A DNA stretch of 64,000 nt from Buchananella hordeovulneris (GCF_001907235.1 NZ_MQVS01000001.1:62001-126000), one strand, 5' to 3'. Shown: positions 26,801 to 35,113, counted from the stretch's first letter. Notes: generated by a model from the sequence alone, not told the origin. A program made the numbers and translations.

Positions 26801-27874
26801 GTGCACCTGGTTGTGGGCTCGCAGCGGTGGATGGATCTACGCCAGCAGATCCGCGACGTGATCGGCACGCGCATAGAGCTGCGGCTGGGCGAGGCCAGCG
26901 ATTCGACTATTGACCGGAAGGCAGCGATGAATGTGCCCGACGGGAAGCCGGGGCGGGGTTTGGAGATGAGCAAGCATCACATGCTGCTGGGCCTACCGCG
27001 CATCGATGGGGATTCGGATCCGAGCACGGTGGGGGCGGGCGTGACGCAGGCTTTGCAGGCTATCGCCGAGGCGGCACCGCACGGCCCGGGCCCGAAGCTG
27101 CGGTTGCTGCCGGAGCGTATCGAGGTGGCAGAGTTGTTGGCTTTGCCGGGCGCTGATCCGCAGGGCCGGGGGGCGGCCGCCAAGCTGGTGTTGGGGATCG
27201 AAGAGACTCGCATGGGGCCGTTGCTGTTCCGGCCCCGGGTCGAGTCGCATCTGTTGGTGCTAGGGGACCCGAAGTCGGGCAAGTCTTCCTTCTTGCGATT
27301 GTTGGCGCGTGAGGTGATGCGGACGCATTCCCCGAAGGAAGCCAAGATTTTCGCGATCGACCTGCGGCGCGCCATGCTTGGGCTGTTGCCACAGGATTAC
27401 ACGGCGGCCTACATCACGAAGCGTGATGATATTCAGGCGCAGATGGAGGGCCTGGCCAAGTATTTGACTACCCGGCTGCCCGGTAACGATGTGACACCGG
27501 AGATGTTGCGGGATCGTTCGTGGTGGACGGGGTCCGAGGCCTGGGTGCTGGTGGATGACTACGACCTAGTGGTCACGAGTGCGGGTAATCCACTGTTGCC
27601 GTTGCAACCACTGTTGGCCCAGGCCGCTGACATTGGCTTGCACCTGATTATTACTCGTCGCATGGGTGGGGCGTCGCGTGCACTGTACGAGCCGATTGCC
27701 CAGTCTATGAACGAGCTGGGGACGACGGTGATGTTGTTGTCCGGTAACCCGGATGATGGCGCGGTGATTGGGCGTGTTAAGGCTGTGCGTTCTGTGCCGG
27801 GGCGGGTGCAGGTCATCTCCCGGGATGCTGGTTTGCAGGTGGCGCAGTTGGGGTGGACGCCGGGACAGGGATAA
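23852..27874 (+). CDS. eccC: Type VII secretion motor ATPase EccC
   Basis: 1340 residues from ATG 23852 (AAAGGAGG 6 nt upstream); an in-frame GTG at 23810 could be a leaderless start adding 14 residues. Two membrane helices at about 35-85 anchor the motor. Three FtsK/SpoIIIE-type ATPase domains follow, with Walker A motifs GATGSGKS (from 486), GGPLSGKS (from 847) and GDPKSGKS (from 1138). Walker B strands are LFIILDEFSEL, VFLIVDGWDSL and AWVLVDDYDLV; only the first has the DE pair, so domains 2 and 3 may be weak or regulatory ATPases, as known for EccC. The EccCa and EccCb halves are fused. It recognises substrates carrying YxxxD/E signals and drives their export. Confidence 0.98.
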   Translation: MATLAPGSRTAVAPEMPEGQLMLQAPPDQAEPAGVGNILAMVLPMMGSMGVMAFMAFSQNSNPRMLLMAGGMVVAMLSMVGFNLYRQIGGHRKKVSTLRREYLAYLGEMRETVRTVAKQQRACVSWHLPNPDTLVLLTEDGVRLWERDMSDPGSLSVRLGTSQQDLAMELVEPELPALANPDVVCHSALSRFLAAHSTVDQMPFGVMLGDFSHFELCGQVADTRSQARALLTHLATFLSPEALRIAVLTTPEAASQWEWLKWLPHARSTQSTDALGAARLVSTDAAELAGLLGEELTGRSPFTPRGDHTDWPHLLLVLDGQQAPAGILPLINGAEGVTVVRLMASWGALTSRTTVRMVLRPGTDESDPGQMEVLLLDHPPLETVPDQMGLAQAEAVARRMLRWQTQSRPSVEAAVGQTDPKRSVDLMELLGIGDIRDFDPERQWRRREGRDRLRVPFGVTPEGVPVLIDIKEAAQQGMGPHGLLIGATGSGKSEVLRTIVLAMALTHSPEQLNFVLVDFKGGATFAGMADLPHVSAMISNLESELSLVDRMQDAIRGEMVRRQELLREAGAYANVTDYEADRRAGKHSCPPLPALFIILDEFSELLSAKPEFIEIFVAVGRLGRSMSIHLLLASQRLEAGRLRGLDSHLSYRMGLRTFSASESREVLGVADAYELPNYPGVGYLKPGTDQMIRFRASYVAAPPPARQVTAGLTTSDGSGREVKLLPFTVAPVLQREDTQVASNEPTVLPGDERWVGMSEIDIAVEQMRGKGTPAHQVWLPPLEVPETMDSLLGDLTVTPELGLHSPSWRQRGPLRIPLGIVDLPLEQRRAGLEVELAGANGHVGIIGGPLSGKSTALRSLVLALSLTHTPQEVQFYIIDLGGGTFASFEGAAHVAGVATRDRQDVINRMLAEIDAILADREKYFRAHRIDSITTYRRGRAAGQYDDGYGDVFLIVDGWDSLRADFDSLDMRIQTMMARALTFGVHLVVGSQRWMDLRQQIRDVIGTRIELRLGEASDSTIDRKAAMNVPDGKPGRGLEMSKHHMLLGLPRIDGDSDPSTVGAGVTQALQAIAEAAPHGPGPKLRLLPERIEVAELLALPGADPQGRGAAAKLVLGIEETRMGPLLFRPRVESHLLVLGDPKSGKSSFLRLLAREVMRTHSPKEAKIFAIDLRRAMLGLLPQDYTAAYITKRDDIQAQMEGLAKYLTTRLPGNDVTPEMLRDRSWWTGSEAWVLVDDYDLVVTSAGNPLLPLQPLLAQAADIGLHLIITRRMGGASRALYEPIAQSMNELGTTVMLLSGNPDDGAVIGRVKAVRSVPGRVQVISRDAGLQVAQLGWTPGQG

Positions 27875-27902
27875 CGCGCGGGGTCGGCGGGTGGGGGTGT
27901 GG

Positions 27903-27956
27903 AGTGCTCCCCGGAAGTTGGGTCCGGTAATCGGGTGCCTTCTTCCGGGGAGCACT
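27903..27956. terminator. Hairpin between convergent eccC and the Gly/Pro-rich gene
   Basis: 15-bp perfect arms AGTGCTCCCCGGAAG and its complement separated by 24 nt, in the 130-bp gap between convergent genes. There is no U tract next to it; it probably acts as a bidirectional terminator. Confidence 0.65.
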
Positions 27957-28008
27957 GCAGGTGTTTGGCGGCCCCCTTATTTTTAGTTTGGGGGTTGGTG
28001 GTGGCTGG

Positions 28009-29583
28009 TTACCATTCGTCGCTGTCGTCGCGGGGGGCGGGGCGGAGGTTTTGGGCGTTGCCTGCCCCATAGATGCTGGGATCGATCTGGGGGGCGTCTT
28101 CTTCCGTCAGGCGAGTGGGCTGGTAGCCCAGCAGGTGCGGCCGGGCCGCGCGTTGATCCTTCTTATCCTTGCCCCCGGCGGCACTGTTGGCACCCCACAC
28201 CCCACCAGCGGGCCGGGCCGCACCAGCGGGGCGGGCCGAGCCGGTGGTGCCGGTTGGCTTGCCTGCCGGGCTGGTGGCCGTGGCCCCAACCCCGCTCACC
28301 GGCCCCATCCCCGCCCGGGCCGCGCCGGGCCGAGCCATCGCGGGCCGGGTACCACCAGTGGGGGCCTTAGCCCCCGCCGCGGTGCCGCTGCTAGGGGCGA
28401 GCATGCCACCCACCGGCGGGCGCGCCCCACCCACGCGCGCCCCACCAGTAGCGGTGGGGGCGCCCAGACCGGGCATACCCATCACCCCACCCATGGGCGC
28501 CACCCGCCCCACCGCCGCAGCGGTGGAAGATGGGCCCAGGCGAGAGGCCAAGGCCGCCCCACCCGCACTAACCCCACCCAACACCCCACCAGCCAAACCA
28601 TGACTAGGCGGCTTAGGCAAGCCCGGAATCTGATAATCACTACGCCAAGCCGGAGAATCCAACTGATTGACAGCCGGCGGGGTATAACCCGTCACCGGCC
28701 CATCAGGCCGCAACTGCAAATGCACCTTCCCAATCGGGGCCACCGCCCCACTCGGCCCATCAGGCACCACCCCAACCGGACCACCCGAACCACCCGGCAT
28801 ACCCGGGCCACCCGGAACACTCGGGCCCGCAGGCAAACCCGGACCACCCGGCAGGCTCACGCCATTCGGCAAAACTGCCCCCCGCAAACCCGCGGGCAGG
28901 CCAACACTTCCCGGCGACCCGCCCCCAGGCAGACCGCCAGCACTGCCAGCGCCCCCAAAACCACCACCACCGCCAGCGCTGGTGGCGCCGCTACCAAAGT
29001 CGGCTGCCCGGAGGAAACTCTTCGTCCCGGGAGGGGGGCCGTACAAGACGTCGTTGCTGGACGAGGCTGCTTCTAGGCCGGTTTTGAGCTGCTTGATTGC
29101 TCCGCCGACCTCCCTGAGTGCCGTGTTCATGGTATTCAGGGTTTTCTCGGCCAGGGCGTCGCGTTGGGCCTTGCGGTCGGCCGCAATCGCCTCGGCTAGT
29201 TCGGGGCCGGACATCATCTCCCCGTTCTTATACGCAATCTTCACCTGCCCCAAACGTTCTTTCTCCGCCGGAGTCATCAACTCCGGCGACAACTGCGCAA
29301 ACTCCTGCCGGGCGACATCCAACGACTCGATGGCCTGGGTGTACTGCTCGTTAGCATGCCCCACATGTTCGGCTTGTACCTCCAGTAGCCGAAACATCCG
29401 ATCAGACCACTCAGTCAACTGACTGGCAGTCTGCCCCACCAGACCGGTGGCCTCACGGAACTTCTCCAGTGCCACCTTGCATTCCGCAATGGTGTCGAAT
29501 AGGGGCCCAGTCTCATCGGCAGTAAATGACGAGGGTAATTGAGCTACTTGCTGCAGCTCTTTATATTTAGAGTCATCAGGCAT
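28009..29583 (-). CDS. PPE/Esp-like type VII substrate with Gly/Pro-rich region
   Basis: 524 residues, start ATG 29583. The first about 180 residues are helical (LEKFREATGLVGQTASQLTE, TALREVGGAIKQLKTGLEAA), resembling the helical domain of PPE/EspB-like substrates; no classical WxG turn or PPE triplet is evident. Residues about 200-460 are of low complexity, rich in Gly, Pro, Ala and Val, with collagen-like stretches such as PGGPGLPAGPSVPGGPG. The end is charged (QPTRLTEEDAPQIDPSIYG ... RDDSDEW). There is no Sec signal peptide. It lies 29 bp behind the 140-residue gene that ends in YLRME. Convergent with eccC; probably secreted by it (inference). Confidence 0.85.
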   Translation of the reverse strand: MPDDSKYKELQQVAQLPSSFTADETGPLFDTIAECKVALEKFREATGLVGQTASQLTEWSDRMFRLLEVQAEHVGHANEQYTQAIESLDVARQEFAQLSPELMTPAEKERLGQVKIAYKNGEMMSGPELAEAIAADRKAQRDALAEKTLNTMNTALREVGGAIKQLKTGLEAASSSNDVLYGPPPGTKSFLRAADFGSGATSAGGGGGFGGAGSAGGLPGGGSPGSVGLPAGLRGAVLPNGVSLPGGPGLPAGPSVPGGPGMPGGSGGPVGVVPDGPSGAVAPIGKVHLQLRPDGPVTGYTPPAVNQLDSPAWRSDYQIPGLPKPPSHGLAGGVLGGVSAGGAALASRLGPSSTAAAVGRVAPMGGVMGMPGLGAPTATGGARVGGARPPVGGMLAPSSGTAAGAKAPTGGTRPAMARPGAARAGMGPVSGVGATATSPAGKPTGTTGSARPAGAARPAGGVWGANSAAGGKDKKDQRAARPHLLGYQPTRLTEEDAPQIDPSIYGAGNAQNLRPAPRDDSDEW

Positions 29584-29612
29584 GGGGGTCCTCCAACATT
29601 GTTATAGCTGTT

Positions 29613-30035
29613 TTATTCCATCCGCAGGTAAGGGGACGAGGGGTGCCCCTGGGGGTTGATGGGTTTATTGACAGGAACAAATAAATTCTTCTGCGATTTT
29701 TCGTCTATTTCGGCAACTATTTGATGAACAACTTCCTGTAGCTCTTCTTCGTTATTCTGGAACTCGCGTAGGGCGCGGTGGAGGCGGGTGGTGAATTCGT
29801 CAAGCTGGGCAATATTGCCCTTTAGGTGGGCGATGAATGTCTCCAGGAAATCGCGGTAGGCGCGGCGGAAATAGTCTGCGCCGGGTTGCACGCCCCACTG
29901 GGCCACGGTCTGCTTGTCCAGCCAGGACTCAGTGGCGGCGATGGAGGCCTCTAGGCTGGCCTTGCCGTCGCTCGCTAGTTGCGCGCGCTGGCGCTCGGCC
30001 AGCTCGTAGTCGACAGACAACTCTTCATTACTCAT
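29613..30035 (-). CDS. Small helical protein ending in a YxxxE tail, likely type VII substrate or partner
   Basis: 140 residues from ATG 30035 (MSNEELSVDYELAE; a weak GAGGA lies 10 nt upstream; the frame opens 8 codons earlier at a TTG). The body is helical and coiled-coil-like (HRALREFQNNEEELQEVVHQ). The last residues PSSPYLRME include YLRME, a YxxxE motif at the very C-terminus. The proteins at 32784 and 35484 end in PPHLRMD and PPNIRLD, so the tail is shared. First gene of a two-gene minus-strand operon with the Gly/Pro-rich substrate. The two may form a PE/PPE-like pair (inference). Confidence 0.85.
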   Translation of the reverse strand: MSNEELSVDYELAERQRAQLASDGKASLEASIAATESWLDKQTVAQWGVQPGADYFRRAYRDFLETFIAHLKGNIAQLDEFTTRLHRALREFQNNEEELQEVVHQIVAEIDEKSQKNLFVPVNKPINPQGHPSSPYLRME

Positions 30036-30232
30036 GGTGTGGGTCCTCACTGTCAGCAAACCATCGGGGCTGTGTCGTAGGTTACGCCATAGCCCCGTTG
30101 GGCGGCAGGGGGCTGGGTGCCATCAGGGGCGACGAGGGGGCGATAGCCCCAGTTGCCCTGGTAGTGCACGTTCCGTGACGGCTGACCTAGCAGGGGGCTG
30201 AATCGTAGGTGCGGACGAGGGGCCTGTGGCAT

Positions 30233-30268
30233 CATGTTGCGCGTCACATGCGTCACATGCGCGACATG
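30233..30268. promoter_or_regulatory. Inverted repeat upstream of the lipoprotein cluster
   Basis: Imperfect arms CATGTTGCGCGT and (complement) CATGTCGCGCAT flank a centre containing two direct copies of GTCACATGC. It lies 25 bp before the start codon at 30294, in the gap between the divergent genes at 30035 and 30294. It is a candidate operator; the regulator is unknown. Confidence 0.35.
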
Positions 30269-30293
30269 CCGATCGCTACCCACAGGAGGAATC

Positions 30294-30977
30294 ATGCGCA
30301 CACACAGGTTGGTTGCCCCGGTTCTGCTCTTGGCTCTACTCACGGGGCTTGGCGCTTGTACGGATGCCGAGCCCGGTGCCGCGACAACGGGTTCCGAATC
30401 TGCCAGCACAGGTGCTGCTAGTGCCAGGCCTACGGTCAGTATTTCTGCCTCGTCTGCGCCGACCCCTACATCCACTCCCACACCTACGGAGGAGGCTCTC
30501 GGTCCGGCGGGGACGGCGGTGGACAAGGACGGCAAGGCGTGGCTGGTAAGTGCTGACGGTACCTACACCATCGATATGCCTGAAGGGTTCTACTCTGACA
30601 GTGTGGCTACATCTACAGAAAGTCCGGTTGTCTTTCGGTCCTCTATTGACGGCAGCTCAGTTATTTATGTTACCCCGCGGTTGGATCAGCCGAGGGTGCC
30701 GTCGCGCGAGGAGATAGAGCAAGCGTTGCTCGGTTCATTGACTAACGAACCGCAGATTCGTGATGATCTTAACGAGTTTGCTGGAGGGCCCGCGATTGTC
30801 ACGCAGTTCAAGCTTTTGTCGTCTATTCATAGTGGTGAGCCCGACTTTGACGGCACCATTCTTTCCGTGTTTACCGAAATTGGTGGCTCGGTGTGGGCGT
30901 TCAGCTTCACTGCCTCCACCCGCGAAGAGGCGGAGGCTCTGATGAAGCAGACAGCGGACTCTCTCCAGAAGCACTAG
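30294..30977 (+). CDS. Predicted lipoprotein 1 of a tandem paralogous triplet
   Basis: 227 residues from ATG 30294 (AGGAGG upstream). Signal peptide with lipobox LGAC, then a Ser/Thr/Pro-rich linker of about 50 residues (PTPTSTPTPTEE) and a folded domain opening with ALGPAGTAVDKDGKAWLVS and TYTIDMPEGF. The domain resembles small exported lipoproteins of the LpqN type in length and strand pattern, but I cannot assign it firmly. The 3' third is about 93% identical at DNA level to the third member (31832-32521), which points to recent duplication or gene conversion. Lower GC than the secretion genes upstream. Function unknown. Confidence 0.9.
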   Translation: MRTHRLVAPVLLLALLTGLGACTDAEPGAATTGSESASTGAASARPTVSISASSAPTPTSTPTPTEEALGPAGTAVDKDGKAWLVSADGTYTIDMPEGFYSDSVATSTESPVVFRSSIDGSSVIYVTPRLDQPRVPSREEIEQALLGSLTNEPQIRDDLNEFAGGPAIVTQFKLLSSIHSGEPDFDGTILSVFTEIGGSVWAFSFTASTREEAEALMKQTADSLQKH

Positions 30978-31094
30978 ATTTTCGCGGGTTGTTAAATGAA
31001 ATATGAATTGCTGCGGGAGTTTCGGTTGATTGGGAAACCTGGGACAAGACAGTTCGGTGCGTCGCCTGCGGGACGAACCGGTATTCAGCTGTCT

Positions 31095-31745
31095 ATGATT
31101 GGCAGGCCGGTTTTCTATCTAGCGGCCTTGACTGCACTTGGGGCATGTGCTAGCCAGCCTCATTCGACCGTCGTTCCCATTGCCCCGAGCAGCACGCCGT
31201 CGGCTACCTCCAGTGCCGCTGCCACAGCCTCTCTCACCCCAACGCCCACACCGACGCAGGAGGCCCTCGGCCCCGAGGGAACCGCCATCGCCAAGGATGG
31301 CAAAGTTTGGTTAGTTTGCAAAGACGGTAGTTATACCATTGACGTGCCCGAGGGGTATTCCCCTATTACTCTTGAAAAGAGAGACAGACCAGAAACTATC
31401 TTGCAATCTAGTGTTGTGGCTGGCTTGAACGTCCAGTTTGCTCCGCGGCTGGATCTTCAAAAAATGCCCACGCGCGAAAAGATTGAAAGTGCGCTCGCGA
31501 GTCAGTTGACACTTGAGTGGCGAATTCGCGATGATCTCACGAAATTTGCGGATCGCCCGGCAGTTGTCACAGAATTTAAGCAGCTGGACCCCTCTGGTGA
31601 ACCCGATCCTAACTACGATGGCACACTTCTTTCAGTCTTCACCGATATTGGAGACACGCGTTGGGTATTCGACTTCAATGGCAATACTCGCGAAGAAGCC
31701 GAAAGTCAGATGGTTCAAATTGCGGCAACACTTAAGAAGCAGTAA
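31095..31745 (+). CDS. Predicted lipoprotein 2 of the triplet (divergent)
   Basis: 216 residues if started at ATG 31095, which gives a normal signal peptide with lipobox LGAC. An upstream in-frame ATG at 30996 would add 33 residues before the hydrophobic core. Neither start has a good Shine-Dalgarno sequence. The mature protein has the same plan as its neighbours: Thr/Pro-rich linker (SLTPTPTPTQ), EALGPEGTAIAKDGKVWLVC, YTIDVPEGYS and the LDLQKMPTREKIESAL segment. It is more divergent and more AT-rich than the other two. Function unknown. Confidence 0.82.
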   Translation: MIGRPVFYLAALTALGACASQPHSTVVPIAPSSTPSATSSAAATASLTPTPTPTQEALGPEGTAIAKDGKVWLVCKDGSYTIDVPEGYSPITLEKRDRPETILQSSVVAGLNVQFAPRLDLQKMPTREKIESALASQLTLEWRIRDDLTKFADRPAVVTEFKQLDPSGEPDPNYDGTLLSVFTDIGDTRWVFDFNGNTREEAESQMVQIAATLKKQ

Positions 31746-31831
31746 GTTTCAAGCGAAATAATACACGCCCCCAAGTGGTCGCATATCGGGAATAGGGTGG
31801 GCGTGGAGGAATTATAGAATGGGGAAATTTC

Positions 31832-32521
31832 ATGCAGGCACGTGAAACCAGTAGCTTGGTTCTGCTGATTGGGCTGCTCGTTGGCCTTGGAGCGTGTGCC
31901 AGCCAGCCCGTTCCATCCGCGAGCCCTGTGCCACCGGGCAGCGAGTCTGCTACCCCGAGTGTTGCCAGCCCTCCGTCTGCCCCCGTTGCCTCTTCGTCTG
32001 CTGCCGCTCCTACGCCTACCCCCAGCCCCACTATGGAACCTCTAGGGCCTGCCGGGACGGCAGTGGATAAGGATGGCAAGGTGTGGCTGGTTAGTGCTGA
32101 CGGCACGTACACCATAGATGTGCCCGAGGGGTTCTCTCTCGATCCCACGGCCGTGACTCCCGAAAGTCCAGTTGTCCTTCGGTCTTCTAGTGACGCAGAC
32201 GCAGTTATTTATGTTACTCCGCGGCTGGATCAGCCGAGGGTGCCGTCGCGCGAGGAGATAGAGCAAGCGTTGCTCGGTTCATTGACTAACGAGCCGCAGA
32301 TTCGCGATGATCTTAACGAGTTTGCTGGAGGGCCCGCGATTACCACGCAGTTCAAGCTTTTATTGTCTCGTGATTCCAATGATCCGGATTTTGACGGCAC
32401 CACTCTTTCCGTGTTTACCGAAATTGGTGGCTCGGTGTGGGCGTTCAGCTTCACTGCCTCCACCCGCGAAGAGGCGGAGGCCCTAATGAAGCAGGCAGCG
32501 GACTCTCTCCAGAAGCACTAG
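31832..32521 (+). CDS. Predicted lipoprotein 3 of the triplet
   Basis: 229 residues from ATG 31832. Lipobox LGAC at about residue 22, Ser/Pro/Ala-rich linker, then PLGPAGTAVDKDGKVWLVS and YTIDVPEGFS. From about codon 127 onward it is nearly identical to lipoprotein 1 (RVPSREEIEQALLGSLTNEP). A Shine-Dalgarno-like GGAGGA lies about 25 nt upstream, nearer to an out-of-frame ATG (31819) whose frame stops after eight codons; this short upstream frame could affect translation. It ends the cluster. Function unknown. Confidence 0.87.
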   Translation: MQARETSSLVLLIGLLVGLGACASQPVPSASPVPPGSESATPSVASPPSAPVASSSAAAPTPTPSPTMEPLGPAGTAVDKDGKVWLVSADGTYTIDVPEGFSLDPTAVTPESPVVLRSSSDADAVIYVTPRLDQPRVPSREEIEQALLGSLTNEPQIRDDLNEFAGGPAITTQFKLLLSRDSNDPDFDGTTLSVFTEIGGSVWAFSFTASTREEAEALMKQAADSLQKH

Positions 32522-32783
32522 CCTTCCGTGAGGAAGAATCTGTAAAGAGAGAAACGCTGAGCCAGGATACGTTCCCCCTTGCTGACAGAAAATCTGTCAA
32601 TGCTCCCGTCCTATCGAGCCGAGCGGAGAGGCTCTGGTTGTTCCAGAAAGTCCTTAACAAAAATCTCGCGGGAGAAGGTTTCTGTCTGCATCTTGTGAGG
32701 CAGGTACCTAGGCACCGCAATCGTGGTTGCGATCAGTTATCAGACCTTACGTTGCGTACTGTTCGGCAAGTCTGTTCCTTATC
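32522..32783. other. Intergenic gap between convergent genes
   Basis: 262 bp between the third lipoprotein (plus) and the 482-residue gene (minus). I see no coding frame with a ribosome site and no strong terminator hairpin. Base composition is near 50% GC, lower than the window average. Confidence 0.6.
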
Positions 32784-34232
32784 TCAGTCCATCCTGAGGT
32801 GAGGCGGTAAGGGTGGAAGAGTGCTTGACGTGCCTGTGGGTGGGCTGACGACGAGGGCTTCCAGTTCGCGAGCCAAGGCTTCCAAATCGGCAACAGCGTC
32901 AGCGTCAGCGTCCTGCAGAGCGGCATGCCACAACTGAAGATTGTGCCGACTGATCTCTGTGTCGTCAGCCAGTGCCTTCAACCTATCTAGCAGGACCCAA
33001 AGTGCCTGATGAAACTGTGAGCTGGGTCCGTTTCCACCCAGCCCGAGGCGCGCATCGCGGACCAACGCCGTGCCGAAGCCAGTCTCGTTCGCTAGCGCGC
33101 TGCCTCTGAACAACTCGTCACGTATCACCTGAAGTGAGTCTGTTACCTCCTTCATCCGGTACTCGTCTAGTTGCACCTCGGCTTCACCCCTGGGGGCAAG
33201 AGTGACGGCGTGCAAGCTAACGGCATAGCGAGTGGCATCGGTGGCCAAATCTCGTGCCACGCTGGTGTACCTCTCCGCTAGTTGTTGCTCAGCATCTCGA
33301 TACTGTTTGTTTAGTTCCTCCAGATTTCTTCGCAGGGCTGCCAATATTGCTGAATAACTGCCATACAGCGGGGGGTCAGCATCTGGTGAACTGGGTTTCG
33401 GAATCGAAAAAGCCAGAGGGGTAGGCTGGTGGAGCTGTTCTAATGCCTCTAGGGGGAACGGGCCCGCAAAGGTCACAGCATCGTGCAAAAGCTCGAACTC
33501 CATATCTAACTCTCGTTGGCTGCCTTGGGAAGCAGCTATGAACGTCTTCTGAGCTTCATCGAGTAGGGCAAGGATGTGGTTAAAGGTTAGGGCGGATAAA
33601 CCCCATTCTATGCCAATGGTTGACCCGAGTTGCAAAGCCGCCTCTAATAGCGACAATAAAACTGGCTTGAATTGCCGAAGGAATCCGTTTTTAAAAGATG
33701 ATATTCCGTGACCGTTCAGTGTGGATAGATTATTAGTGATTTGAGTGAGCTCGCTGCGAATCTCGCCGGTGACAGTTGGACTACGCATGATTGACTTAAG
33801 GGTTCCGTCGTAACCCTTAAGCATGGTAATTCCACCGCCGAAGCCATGCAGAGAAATAGCGCCGATGAAGTGGTAGTACCTCTGCTCTGCCGAGGCGATC
33901 TGCTCCGGGTCTGGCAGTGTGGTCCACGGTTCGAACAGTTGGTCGATCTCTTCTCTCACTGTTGTCAATGTGGCGCGGTAAGCGAAACCGTGATTGAAGT
34001 GCGTGAGGCGACGCTGGATCCCCAGGGGGTCAACATCCTCATAGTAGCCCGTAGTGTATCCGCCGCCTAGTCCTTCGTCGTCTGGGCGCGAGACATAGAT
34101 AGTCCAAAGAGCCCCGTTCTTATAGCGGGTGGTGTAATAGGAATTTCGCCAAATTGTGAATCCATTCTCCACCATGAAGGCGTCCATCGCGGCACTTCGA
34201 AGGGTGCCAATTCCGGGTATTTCTCTCATCAT
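32784..34232 (-). CDS. Large helical protein with HLRMD tail, likely type VII substrate (paralogue A)
   Basis: 482 residues from ATG 34232 (AGGGGC upstream), the start that aligns with the paralogue at 35484-36926. The N-terminal about 100 residues are shared and mixed in structure (IPGIGTLRSAAMDAFM, WTIYVSRPDDEG, GGGYTTG). The middle is helical, with GISSFKNGFL and LGSTIGIEWGLS conserved between the two, and the C-terminal third has GLGGNGPSSQFHQALWVLLD and an acidic helix. The protein ends in PPLPPHLRMD. There is no signal peptide or enzymatic motif. It lies between the lipoprotein triplet (convergent) and an IS30 remnant that ends 17 bp before its start. Export by the type VII system is inferred from the tail and context. 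Confidence 0.85.
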   Translation of the reverse strand: MMREIPGIGTLRSAAMDAFMVENGFTIWRNSYYTTRYKNGALWTIYVSRPDDEGLGGGYTTGYYEDVDPLGIQRRLTHFNHGFAYRATLTTVREEIDQLFEPWTTLPDPEQIASAEQRYYHFIGAISLHGFGGGITMLKGYDGTLKSIMRSPTVTGEIRSELTQITNNLSTLNGHGISSFKNGFLRQFKPVLLSLLEAALQLGSTIGIEWGLSALTFNHILALLDEAQKTFIAASQGSQRELDMEFELLHDAVTFAGPFPLEALEQLHQPTPLAFSIPKPSSPDADPPLYGSYSAILAALRRNLEELNKQYRDAEQQLAERYTSVARDLATDATRYAVSLHAVTLAPRGEAEVQLDEYRMKEVTDSLQVIRDELFRGSALANETGFGTALVRDARLGLGGNGPSSQFHQALWVLLDRLKALADDTEISRHNLQLWHAALQDADADAVADLEALARELEALVVSPPTGTSSTLPPLPPHLRMD

Positions 34233-34248
34233 GTAGCCCCTGGTGGTG

Positions 34249-35074
34249 TCAGGTGGTGGATTCAACGATTAGTCGGTTGAAGGCTTCCCGTGGTGTGCGG
34301 TAGCCCAGGGCGGCGCGGGGGCGGTTGTTGATTTCGTCGGCGATGGCGGTTAGGTAGGGCTGGTGGGTGGTGATGGTGGTGCCCTTGGGGAGGTATTCGC
34401 GTACCAGTCCGTTGGTGTTCTCGTTTAGGCCTCGTTCCCAGGGGGATCTGGGGTGAGCGAAGTAGACAGGCATGTTGGTAGCTGCGGTGAGTTTGGCGTG
34501 TTCAGCCATCTCACTGCCCTGGTCCCAAGTGATAGAGCCGGTCATCAACCCCCTGGCTACGGTCGTCGATGGAGACCATGCCCACGATCCGCGCCCCGGT
34601 TTTATGCCCGTTTTGGCGGGGTTTTCGGCTACTACGTTTGGATCTGAGCATGATGCCGTGCTTGGTTAGTTCGCCCTTGGGCAGGGCGTAGAGGTTCTGG
34701 TAGATAGCATCGTGTGACACGGTCAACCCTTGCACGTCGCGAGAACCAGGCAGGGCCTGTAGCGTGCGGTCTCCTGCTTCCGCACGCAACCTGCCTGCGA
34801 TCTGACGCGGCGAGCAAGAACGGGCCAGATCTTGGCGCGCTCGTGCTTCCAGCACTGGATTGGCTGCGACTTTACGCGCCTTGAGACGACAACGCCGCTT
34901 CCTAGCCCGCGTGTTGGCAGCAACGATCCGGTACCCGCCTGCCTCAATCCCATTACGCTTAATCTCCCGGCAGACCACCGACAGATCCCGGCCGATCCGC
35001 CTGGCGATCTCACGTACACCCAGACCCGCCTGCAAACCAGCCCCAATCTCAACCCGATCCTCAAACGTCAACAT
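34249..35074 (-). pseudogene. IS30-family transposase, internally deleted
   Basis: The 5' part (ATG 35074, MLTFEDRVEIGAGLQ) has the helix-turn-helix of IS30 transposases (GVREIARRIGRDLSVVCREI) and continues to GMVSIDDR near 34560. The reading frame then shifts, and from about 34545 the other frame gives the C-terminal half (SITWDQGSEMAEH ... HPRSPWERGLNENTNG ... AALGYRTPREAFNRLI). Intact family members have roughly 80-100 more residues between these parts, including the first catalytic Asp (GHWEGD region). An internal deletion has therefore removed part of the DDE site. The second Asp and the Glu remain. It cannot be active. It sits between the two paralogous 480-residue genes. Confidence 0.92.
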
Positions 35075-35113
35075 CCTGCACACAACACCTCCCACCAAAG
35101 CGTTGCTTACACA

